Source: Nitrospira sp. (GTDB taxonomy: Bacteria; Nitrospirota; Nitrospiria; Nitrospirales; Nitrospiraceae). From it: DNA of 64,000 nucleotides. The stretch is taken from positions 2,749,501-2,813,500 of the forward strand of contig CP060499.1 in assembly GCA_024760525.1 (NCBI GenBank), given 5' to 3'. Of the stretch, positions 34,996 to 41,608 are shown one piece after another. Within the stretch, counting starts at the first letter, position 1, and every line of letters starts with the position of its first letter. The translations under genes and the position numbers were made by a program. The notes beneath the pieces were generated by a model. The model did not search any database. It worked only from the letters and a program-made list of their open reading frames with translations, and was not told the origin of the DNA.

Positions 34996-35094
34996 TCAAG
35001 ACCGTCTACTTGCCTCTTCCTCTGGGATTGAGGCCCAAATCGTGATACCCCACAACAACACGACAATCGCAACCAGGCTATAAATCTGATACAT
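34996..35094 (-). CDS. 32-aa single-span membrane microprotein
   Basis: ATG at 35094 (a second in-frame ATG at 35100 is too close to the GGAGGTG Shine-Dalgarno) to TGA at 34998-34996. One hydrophobic helix (YSLVAIVVLLWGITIWASI) is followed by an acidic then basic tail (PEEEASRRS). Layout is similar to the 33035 and 11941 microproteins. Function unknown. Confidence 0.5.
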   Translation of the reverse strand: MYQIYSLVAIVVLLWGITIWASIPEEEASRRS

Positions 35095-35187
35095 GTTCAT
35101 CACCTCCGGTTTGAAATCCCTTCAAATGTGCTCGTGTGCCTCGGTTCACCCATCCCGCCTCCATCCGGTGGGGGTTAGAATACCCCT

Positions 35188-35505
35188 TCAAAATGTCGGT
35201 GCCGATCGGATCGTCTTCCTCGTCTCCTCTGCACCGGCACAGCTTTGTTCAGCCAACATGCGTTGCCCAGCACTAGCCAACGCCGGGATTCTAGCCTGAC
35301 AGGCCGTGAGCGAATCCTCCGCTGCCCCGGAGGCTACGACCGCACGTGCTCCTATCGGAGCGTCGCGCGCTTCTGTCGGAGGGACAATCATGGATCCTTT
35401 CAGGTGCGAATCAGCTGCTTGAGCAAGTAGAGTTGACGATAGAGACAGTGCTGCGAGCACCACCACCATCCAAACGGCGGTACCTTTTGTCGTGGTCGTT
35501 TTCAT
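35188..35505 (-). CDS. Small secreted protein
   Basis: About 105 aa with a signal peptide (MKTTTTKGTAVWMVVVLAAL..., ending LAQA) and a mature part with two Cys (LTACQARIP and AEQSCAGAE). GGAGGAGG before the Met pair at 35508/35505 fixes the start; the frame upstream to 35709 runs into repeat element C and is not coding. It is the first gene after element C. Function unknown. Confidence 0.6.
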   Translation of the reverse strand: MKTTTTKGTAVWMVVVLAALSLSSTLLAQAADSHLKGSMIVPPTEARDAPIGARAVVASGAAEDSLTACQARIPALASAGQRMLAEQSCAGAEETRKTIRSAPTF

Positions 35506-35614
35506 CATGATTCCTCCTCCTCTCTCATTTGTCGGCCCCCATGCACCCCAGGCGCAGAAGACACCAACCCTCTGACAAGCGCGGTTGGTCATGCAATGCT
35601 GGACTCGATGACGG

Positions 35615-35719
35615 ACGTGCTTCGAAGGAACGGAGGCAGAGACTGAGGAATCAGACGCGCGGGCGTGGGAGGGAATGCGCGAGAGATGGGACAGTCGACG
35701 TCGGTTCACTACGTCATAG
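35615..35719 (-). repeat. Dispersed about 100-bp element, copy C (candidate structured leader)
   Basis: The most divergent copy but with the same inner arms: GACTG 35641-35645 with CAGTC 35692-35696, and CGCGC 35656-35660 with GCGCG 35677-35681. It also shares GAGACTGAGGAATC and GGGACAGTC with copy A. The outer arms are weaker. It lies 110 bp before the minus-strand gene at 35188-35505. The rest of the 35506-36083 gap holds only the promoter candidate below. Confidence 0.55.
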
Positions 35720-35723
35720 CATC

Positions 35724-35753
35724 ACCCTACAGACCCCCGCTATTTGCTGTCAA
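35724..35753 (-). promoter_or_regulatory. Candidate promoter directly upstream of element C
   Basis: Minus strand: TTGACA (35753-35748), 18 bp, TAGGGT (35729-35724). The predicted start of transcription would fall at the edge of element C, so the element would begin the RNA. The -35 is consensus; the -10 is weak but resembles TATGGT and TAGCGT at the other two copies. Confidence 0.4.
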
Positions 35754-36083
35754 TGCGTTAAAGAGGAGCCGGCCATATAACGCCTTGATTCTATGGTGGT
35801 ATATTTATTTGTCTGGGGGAAGATAATCAATCGATCAGAAAGGCGGCCAACCCTATGCGTCGTGTTTCATGTGTTCGTGCACAGAACAGGGAGAAGTTCA
35901 CTATCCGCCGGAGCTTTGCCCTTTCGTTTCCCGTCGTACCAGAATTTTCTTACCATGAGACAGTCTCACGATCGCTGAACATGGCAACAATCACTAAAAT
36001 TGTCACCAACCTGAGTCTTTCGCCCTACGGCCGAGGCCATCTTAACATTCTCCCATTTGAGAAGTTTATGCGATAATCCCTCC

Positions 36084-37898
36084 ATGATCCTGAAACGCTG
36101 GCTCGTCGGAGATCCACTCAAGACTGCTCAAGCAAGGCACGAACGGCTTTCAAAAACGATCGCCCTAGCCATCTTCTCGTCGAACGCTATTTCCTCCGTC
36201 GCTTATGGGACCGAAGAAATCCTGCTCGTGCTCATGCTCGCCGGAACTGCTGCAGTCGCCTGGTCGATCCCGGTCAGTCTGGCCATTCTTTTCTTGATCT
36301 TGGTCTTGACCATCTCCTATCGCCAGATCATTTATGAATATCCGCAGGGGGGCGGCGCATACGTGGTTGCCCGATCCAACCTGGGCGATATACCCGCCCT
36401 GGTGGCTGCGGCGGCCCTGATGATTGATTATGTCTTGACTGTGGCCGTCAGCGTGGCGGCAGGCATCGCGGCACTCACCTCAGCAATCCCGAGTCTATTC
36501 ATCCATCGCGAAGCCTTGGGCCTTGTCGCCATTCTCTTCATGATCGTGATGAATCTGCGCGGGGTTCGCGAATCAGGAAAGTTCTTCGCCGTCCCAACCT
36601 ATTTTGCCATCGGAGCGCTGGGCCTCCTTGTCATCGTGGGTACAGTTCGGTCCCTAGCCTACTCCGGATCCGCTCCCCCTCCGACAAACCCTGTGGAAAC
36701 AGAAACTCTTACCCTATTCTTAGTTCTTCGAGCCTTTGCCGTAGGCTGTTCGACGGTCACTGGCATGGAAGTCATTTCAAACGGAGTCAGAGCCTTTCGA
36801 GCCCCAGAATCCAAAAATGCCGCAATCACCATGGTTTGGATGTCCACAATCCTGGCATCGTTGTTCATAGGTATCAGCTGGATGGCCTATCACTACGGCA
36901 TTCTGGCCAAGGTGGATGAAACGGTGGTCTCGCAATTGGCTCGCGTCACGTTCGGCACTGGGCTCATCTATTATGCGGTTCAGATCGGCACTATGGCATT
37001 GTTGGTGCTGGCGGCGAACAGCGCCTTCGCAGGCTTCCCGAACCTAGCGTCGATCCTGGCTCGGGACGGATTCATGCCCCATCAGATGGCGACGTTCGGT
37101 GATCGCCTGGTCTTCTCAAACGGTATCATCATTCTCGGAGTCTTCGCCTGCCTCTTGCTTGTCGTCTTTGAGGGGGATACTCACGCGCTGATTCCGTTGT
37201 ATGCCATCGGCGTGTTCATGTCGTTCACTCTCTCCCAAGCCGGCATGGTGAAACGGTGGCTCGTCAAGAAAGGCCCGCACTGGCAGACCAAATTGATCGT
37301 CAATGGAGCCGGCGCTCTGACCACCGGCATCGCGACCATTATCATCGCCAGCACCAAATTCACGCAGGGCGCCTGGATTGTGTTCCTGCTTATCGCCATC
37401 CTGCTTCTCATGTTTCAAGGGATTCGCTCCCACTACAAGGCCGTCACGGAGCAGATCGCACTGGACCGCCGAGGGGAACGGCCTCCCTTGCCCCGGCGCA
37501 ATATCGTGATCATTCCGATCAGCGGCCTGAATCGCGCCGTCGTCCGAGCATTGGACTATGCCAGAAGTCGACCTGGTGAGGTTCGTGCCGTCTATGTGGA
37601 CCTAGACCCGGAAGAAAGCGCCAAGGTCAAGATTCAGTGGGCCCAATGGGGTGGTGGGGTCAATCTGATCGCCCTGTCTTCCCCATACCGCTCAATCCTC
37701 GGATCGCTGCTCCATTACATCGAAGAAGTCCTGGAGAAAGACCCAAACACCTGGGTGACCGTGGTGATCCCGGAGATTCTTCCTGCCAGGTGGTGGCAGA
37801 ATATCCTGCACAACCAGCGGGCGCTGATGCTCAAAGCCGCGCTGCTCTTCAAAGACCGCGTCATTCTCACCGATGTCCCGTACCACCTGACAAGGTGA
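36084..37898 (+). CDS. APC-superfamily amino acid/cation permease
   Basis: About 604 residues with roughly 12 membrane helices in the first 440 and a cytoplasmic C-terminal domain of about 150 residues. The first helix carries the APC-type unwound motif region (FSSNAISSVAYGTEE), and a second conserved segment is YPQGGGAYVVARSNLG. The length and the soluble tail match the YdaO/KimA-like APC branch, some of which import potassium; amino-acid transport is the other option. The start at 36084 is chosen because it begins at the conserved MILKRWLVGDPL; no good Shine-Dalgarno exists for it or for the TTG at 36057. Confidence 0.82.
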   Translation: MILKRWLVGDPLKTAQARHERLSKTIALAIFSSNAISSVAYGTEEILLVLMLAGTAAVAWSIPVSLAILFLILVLTISYRQIIYEYPQGGGAYVVARSNLGDIPALVAAAALMIDYVLTVAVSVAAGIAALTSAIPSLFIHREALGLVAILFMIVMNLRGVRESGKFFAVPTYFAIGALGLLVIVGTVRSLAYSGSAPPPTNPVETETLTLFLVLRAFAVGCSTVTGMEVISNGVRAFRAPESKNAAITMVWMSTILASLFIGISWMAYHYGILAKVDETVVSQLARVTFGTGLIYYAVQIGTMALLVLAANSAFAGFPNLASILARDGFMPHQMATFGDRLVFSNGIIILGVFACLLLVVFEGDTHALIPLYAIGVFMSFTLSQAGMVKRWLVKKGPHWQTKLIVNGAGALTTGIATIIIASTKFTQGAWIVFLLIAILLLMFQGIRSHYKAVTEQIALDRRGERPPLPRRNIVIIPISGLNRAVVRALDYARSRPGEVRAVYVDLDPEESAKVKIQWAQWGGGVNLIALSSPYRSILGSLLHYIEEVLEKDPNTWVTVVIPEILPARWWQNILHNQRALMLKAALLFKDRVILTDVPYHLTR

Positions 37899-38980
37899 GC
37901 GTGGATGACAGAAAGCTCAACGTGAACTTTCGTCAAGTTGAGAGCCACCTCCTCTCTCCGCTTCTCGCCAAACTATTCACCTTTACGTTTTTCTTCAGTT
38001 TCCTGACCGGACAGTCGTTCGCTTTCAACATCGCGTGGCCGGCAGAAGGGTCCACCGTCACGGCAGGAAGCACTGTGCCGGCTCGTGTGGATTTGGGAAA
38101 AGACACGGGTCTCGTCAAAGTTCGCTACTATTGGTACGGCGAGCAGGACGACACGCTCGTCGAACAGGATGATTCGACGGCCACCGGTTCGATCGTAGCG
38201 CCGGTAGCCATGATCGGACTGCCTGAACACGATCCCGCCTTTGGCGGTCCGTTGAAAGTGCCGCGCGACGGCATCGGGCCGATGCGGTTATTAGCCGTTG
38301 CTGAAATCTCCCGCGGCCGGTTGGGCACGCGATCGATTTTCGACGAGGTGATCGTACACGTGGAACCGATTGCCGTCCTCACTGCCATCGATTTTGAGAC
38401 GGATAAACCTCTGCACCTGGGCCGCGCAGGACAATCCTCCGCGTTCGGCCACGTCGATTCGCTGGGCAAAGTTTTCGAACTCCCGGTCGTCGGCGACTTT
38501 GCCGACGGCGTCACCCGACGCATCAGCACACCGACCAGCGGGACCAGCTACACATCATCCAACGAAGACGTCATAAAGATTGTGAACGATGGGTTGCTCC
38601 AGATTGTCGGCAATGGAAAAACCACTATCACCGTCACCAACCGAGGCAAACAAGGCTCTCTTGACGTGGACGTGAATGTGAACGATGAACCAAACGACCC
38701 GCCCATCGCCGATGCTGGCACGAACAAGTCGGTCAAGGCCGGATCCAGAGTGAAACTGAGCGGCCTCAAGAGCCGCGACCCGGAGGGCGAGGCCCTGTAC
38801 TATAGCTGGAGCCAAGTGCGCGGCAGTAAAGTCTCTCTCCTCGATGCCAACAACTCAGAGGCCTCCTTCCTGGCACCGTTGGTTTCAGAACCGCGGACCT
38901 ACCGCTTCAAACTGCGAGTGACGGATAAAAAAGGGGCGGATAGCTTGCCAGCATTCGTGGATGTGACGGTAGAACCATAG
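37895..38980 (+). CDS. Exported protein with Ig-like (Big2) and PKD-like domains
   Basis: About 361 aa. The GTG start at 37895 overlaps the permease stop (GTGA). A membrane/signal segment (LFTFTFFFSFLTGQSFAF) is followed by a beta-rich part, a Big_2-type module (about 210-260: TSYTSSNEDVIKIVNDGLLQ then GKTTITV) and a C-terminal PKD/cadherin-like module (NDPPIADAGTNKSVKAGSRV ... RFKLRVTDKKGADS). Likely periplasmic or surface; a binding or adhesion role is inferred. Its last 222 bp are repeated downstream at 39774-39995. Confidence 0.75.
   Translation: MSVDDRKLNVNFRQVESHLLSPLLAKLFTFTFFFSFLTGQSFAFNIAWPAEGSTVTAGSTVPARVDLGKDTGLVKVRYYWYGEQDDTLVEQDDSTATGSIVAPVAMIGLPEHDPAFGGPLKVPRDGIGPMRLLAVAEISRGRLGTRSIFDEVIVHVEPIAVLTAIDFETDKPLHLGRAGQSSAFGHVDSLGKVFELPVVGDFADGVTRRISTPTSGTSYTSSNEDVIKIVNDGLLQIVGNGKTTITVTNRGKQGSLDVDVNVNDEPNDPPIADAGTNKSVKAGSRVKLSGLKSRDPEGEALYYSWSQVRGSKVSLLDANNSEASFLAPLVSEPRTYRFKLRVTDKKGADSLPAFVDVTVEP
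38759..38980 (+). repeat. 3' end of the Ig/PKD-like gene, first copy of a 222-bp direct repeat
   Basis: Matches 39774-39995 at a constant offset of 1015 bp. The first 173 bp (to 38931) are identical. The last 49 bp have seven differences, all at third codon positions and all silent (for example GCA/GCG, TTC/TTT, GTA/GTG). Confidence 0.9.
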
Positions 38981-39074
38981 AAACATACTGCCTCAGACAG
39001 CGAACAGAGAATCCAGTACCTTCACCACCACTCAAAGCCATGACCGCTCACTTCCTCCCCATAATATAAAAGGA

Positions 39075-39103
39075 TTGATCTTACAATAAGCAGTTTATAG
39101 AAT
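39075..39103 (+). promoter_or_regulatory. Promoter candidate of the MazF-type module
   Basis: TTGATC (39075-39080), a 17-bp gap and TAGAAT (39098-39103) in AT-rich DNA 35 bp before the antitoxin ATG. Confidence 0.5.
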
Positions 39104-39137
39104 GACTTTTATTAGTCTTAGCATAAGGTGATAAATT

Positions 39138-39380
39138 ATGGGAGCCATTGCGGTATCCAAGAAAGAGGAGCAGCAGATTGAACGGCTTCGGAAGGAACTG
39201 CGTATTCCGACAAAGGCAGGAGTGCTTCGAATGGCACTGAAGACCCTTGAATACCAAACTGCTGAAGAGCGGCTACGGCTTGAGATCCGTGAATCTGTCC
39301 GGCGTTGCGCAGCAGCCGACAAGCGAGAACTTCAGGAGCTTGCTCAGGGTGCTATAAGCCGCCGAGTTTCAGGCGACTAA
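39138..39380 (+). CDS. Antitoxin of a MazF/PemK-type module
   Basis: An 80-residue protein starting MGAIAVSKKEEQQIERLRKE. The central part (about 10-45: IPTKAGVLRMALKTLEYQ) looks like a ribbon-helix-helix DNA-binding fold, and the rest would wrap the toxin. The order antitoxin-toxin, small size and the 1-nt overlap (TAATG) with the next gene are typical of type II modules. The gene pair is bracketed by a 222-bp direct repeat of the neighbour's 3' end. Confidence 0.78.
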   Translation: MGAIAVSKKEEQQIERLRKELRIPTKAGVLRMALKTLEYQTAEERLRLEIRESVRRCAAADKRELQELAQGAISRRVSGD

Positions 39381-39724
39381 TGCAGATCAAGCGAGGCCAC
39401 CTATATGTAGTGGACTTCAATCCACGGGTCCGAACCAAACCTGGGAAACTTCGTCCTGCTTTGGTTGTACAGTCCGATCTCGTGAATGAGGCCGGGTATC
39501 CTTCTACCATCGTCATTCCGACAACCAGCAAACTCGTGGAAGACCCAGGAATTTTACGATACCGTCTTTCCAAAGGAGACGCAGCCCTCGACTGCGACAG
39601 CGACTTGCTGCTTGGACAAATGATTGCGGTGGCCAATGAATCATTCTCTAAAGAGATGGGAAGTCTGCCGCAAAGCACGTTTGAAGAAATAGAGCGGCGA
39701 ATCAGAATCATTCTCGGACTGTAA
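39380..39724 (+). CDS. MazF/PemK-family endoribonuclease toxin
   Basis: A 114-residue toxin starting MQIKRGHLYVVDFNP, with the family motifs GKLRPALVVQSDL (substrate loop), a conserved Ser/Thr-rich strand STIVIPTTSK and the C-terminal LLLGQMIAV. MazF/PemK toxins cut mRNA at short sequence motifs and are held in check by the antitoxin. The ATG overlaps the antitoxin stop, and the upstream frame extension to 39305 lies inside the antitoxin gene and is not used. Confidence 0.88.
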   Translation: MQIKRGHLYVVDFNPRVRTKPGKLRPALVVQSDLVNEAGYPSTIVIPTTSKLVEDPGILRYRLSKGDAALDCDSDLLLGQMIAVANESFSKEMGSLPQSTFEEIERRIRIILGL

Positions 39725-39773
39725 CACTCCAACCAGCGTAGCCAAGGAGCAATTCAACCTGAATGCAAGACCA

Positions 39774-39995
39774 AGCGGCCTCAAGAGCCGCGACCCGGAG
39801 GGCGAGGCCCTGTACTATAGCTGGAGCCAAGTGCGCGGCAGTAAAGTCTCTCTCCTCGATGCCAACAACTCAGAGGCCTCCTTCCTGGCACCGTTGGTTT
39901 CAGAACCGCGGACCTACCGCTTCAAACTGCGAGTGACGGATAAAAAGGGAGCGGATAGCTTGCCGGCGTTTGTGGATGTGACGGTGGAACCTTAG
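39774..39995 (+). pseudogene. Detached second copy of the Ig/PKD-like gene 3' end
   Basis: 222 bp matching 38759-38980, carrying the last 73 codons and a TAG in the same frame but no start codon or N-terminal part. Differences from the first copy are only silent ones, clustered in the last 49 bp. It cannot be translated as a functional protein. The gap 39725-40086 contains nothing else. Confidence 0.85.
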
Positions 39996-40086
39996 ACGGA
40001 TGAAAAGCCATTCGCGAAGCATGATCAGTATCAGATCGAGATTGTCTCGATAGCGATCTCCTTACTGTTTCTAACTTTGGAGTCTT

Positions 40087-40275
40087 ATGCTTCTTGCTAA
40101 TTTCAATGACCGTCTAAATGAAATGATGGGTGTCAAATGGGGAGAGATTACCAAAGAGACAAAGGAGACGTTCTCAAAGGACAGAGCAGATGCGGCTCAG
40201 AGAGGGATGGTTCACTCAAGCCACACCCTTGGCCTCTATCAGAAAAAACGGCTACTGCAAAAGCAAGCGAGCTGA
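40087..40275 (+). CDS. Small hypothetical protein in the toxin-antitoxin island
   Basis: A 62-residue product starting MLLANFNDRLNEMMGVKWGE with a GGAG Shine-Dalgarno 4-5 bp upstream. Highly charged and helical. No family recognised. It precedes the 40284 gene by 8 bp; the pair may be a two-gene unit or parts of one decayed gene. Confidence 0.4.
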   Translation: MLLANFNDRLNEMMGVKWGEITKETKETFSKDRADAAQRGMVHSSHTLGLYQKKRLLQKQAS

Positions 40276-40283
40276 AGCCGTGA

Positions 40284-40835
40284 ATGGCGGAAGCTACAGC
40301 CACAGATGGCTTGCCCTTGCCAAGAAGTGGTTTATCTTTGTGTGCTCAGCGCCTCGCGGTTTACCTCAATAAGTTATCCGAACATGGACTACGCCATGAC
40401 CCAACTCTGAATCCAGCTTCAGTTTGCAACGGACTGAGCCTCACGGAAGAGCAGCTGGCTCTTGCTGCAGACGAACTTGTTGAGCATGAGTGGGTCCAAT
40501 TGGTCAAGACTCATTCAATGGGGAAAGCAGGATTCTCTACTCTCTCTCCAACAACTCTGCTATTCATCGTCACAGATCCCTTCATAACGGGTAACGATCC
40601 AAAGTCCGACGCCAGGGAATTAGCTTCGCTACTCACCAGGCAGCCTGATGGATCAGCAAATCTCTCTGACCTAGATAAACAGTTGGCATGGGGGCCTCGG
40701 AGAATCAATCCCGCAGTGGGGTATCTTCAACAAAATGGTTTTGTCCTCTCCTCGAAGACTTTGAATTCCTATCCCTATGACGTTTCATGGATTAGAGCGA
40801 CAGAAAGGACCAGGCGATCCGCTATAACTAACTAG
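40284..40835 (+). CDS. Hypothetical protein with winged-helix-like segments
   Basis: A 183-residue protein with two stretches that look like HTH/winged-helix units: LSLTEEQLALAADELVEHEW (about 50-70) and SDLDKQLAWGPRRINPAVGY (about 130-150), each followed by a likely wing (VQLVKTHSMGK; GFVLSSKTL). This suggests DNA binding. The start is not well supported by a Shine-Dalgarno. It lies between the two toxin-antitoxin modules in locally AT-richer DNA. Confidence 0.45.
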   Translation: MAEATATDGLPLPRSGLSLCAQRLAVYLNKLSEHGLRHDPTLNPASVCNGLSLTEEQLALAADELVEHEWVQLVKTHSMGKAGFSTLSPTTLLFIVTDPFITGNDPKSDARELASLLTRQPDGSANLSDLDKQLAWGPRRINPAVGYLQQNGFVLSSKTLNSYPYDVSWIRATERTRRSAITN

Positions 40836-40858
40836 GTATCAAACAACCTCATTGGCCT

Positions 40859-40888
40859 GTAGGTTTGGCGGGCCTGCTGGAGCTCTTT
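40859..40888 (+). repeat. 30-bp copy of the HExxH gene 3' end (outer repeat of module 2)
   Basis: Matches 41636-41665 at 29 of 30 positions in direct orientation. Read on the minus strand it encodes KELQQARQTY, the end of the HExxH protein, with one silent CAA/CAG change. The Doc/Fic module lies between the two copies. Confidence 0.75.
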
Positions 40889-41003
40889 TATGCTACGCAT
40901 GACTGGCCCACTACCCACCTCGTGTATCGTTTGCCCTTCTCTGGTCATTCGAATATACTGAAGCCGACCCTAGATTCCACCGAATGATGAAGAGTTCGGT
41001 CTC

Positions 41004-41201
41004 ATGACTACGGTAACAGTATCTCTCTCCGATGAAGAAATGCGTCGCCTTGAAGAGGTGAGCAAGCGTGAGGGTTTGACCGTTGAACAGATGGTTCGAC
41101 TCGGCATTAGCGACTTCATCGGCCAACCAGACGAATCCTTCCGCGCTGCGGCGAAACGTGTTATGGAGAAGAACGCCGAGCTTTACCGTCGCCTCTCGTG
41201 A
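41004..41201 (+). CDS. Antitoxin of the Doc/Fic-type module
   Basis: A 65-residue protein starting MTTVTVSLSDEEMRRLEEVS, a short strand then two helices as in ribbon-helix-helix antitoxins. The C-terminal half (FRAAAKRVMEKNAELYRRL) would be the toxin-binding helix. Its stop overlaps the toxin start by 4 nt (GTGA). Confidence 0.75.
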   Translation: MTTVTVSLSDEEMRRLEEVSKREGLTVEQMVRLGISDFIGQPDESFRAAAKRVMEKNAELYRRLS

Positions 41202-41590
41202 GCCGCTATCTTTCCCTAGCCGAGGTTTTAGAACTCCACAGATCTGTGATCGAACGCTGGGGCGGTGCTAGCGGGATTCGCGATCTTGGTGCGCTGGAGT
41301 CCGCTTTGGCCCAACCACGCCAGAGTTTTGCTGGACAAGCTCTCTATCCCGATATCACGAGCCAAGCTGCAGCTCTTTGCTTTTCCTTAGTACTCAACCA
41401 TCCTTTCGTTGATGGGAACAAAAGGATCGGGCATGCGGCAATGGAACTTTTTCTGATCATTAATGGTCATGAACTTCTCGCAAATATTGATGAACAAGAA
41501 CGTATCATGTTGGATCTGGCGGCTGGCCATCTGACTCGTGACAGGTTCGTGGACTGGGTAAAGCATCATACCGCGCCATTTAAAAGTTAA
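41198..41590 (+). CDS. doc: Doc-type (death-on-curing, Fic fold) toxin
   Basis: A 130-residue protein with the Fic motif HPFVDGNKRIGHAAM (about residue 68) and a YLSLAEVLELH start typical of death-on-curing proteins. Doc phosphorylates elongation factor Tu and stops translation; the paired antitoxin blocks it. The GTG start overlaps the antitoxin stop. The pair is flanked by a 30-bp direct repeat of the next gene's 3' end. Confidence 0.88.
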   Translation: MSRYLSLAEVLELHRSVIERWGGASGIRDLGALESALAQPRQSFAGQALYPDITSQAAALCFSLVLNHPFVDGNKRIGHAAMELFLIINGHELLANIDEQERIMLDLAAGHLTRDRFVDWVKHHTAPFKS

Positions 41591-41608
41591 CCGCACGCTA
41601 AGAATCGT

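Noticed and set aside
37637..37894. Upstream extension of the Ig/PKD-like gene
   Set aside because: This part lies in another frame inside the conserved permease end; the GTGA overlap at 37895 gives a natural start with a signal segment.
38981..41608. Insertion sequence or prophage as the source of the toxin-antitoxin island
   Set aside because: No transposase, integrase or terminal inverted repeats are seen; the only flanking repeats are duplicated gene 3' ends.
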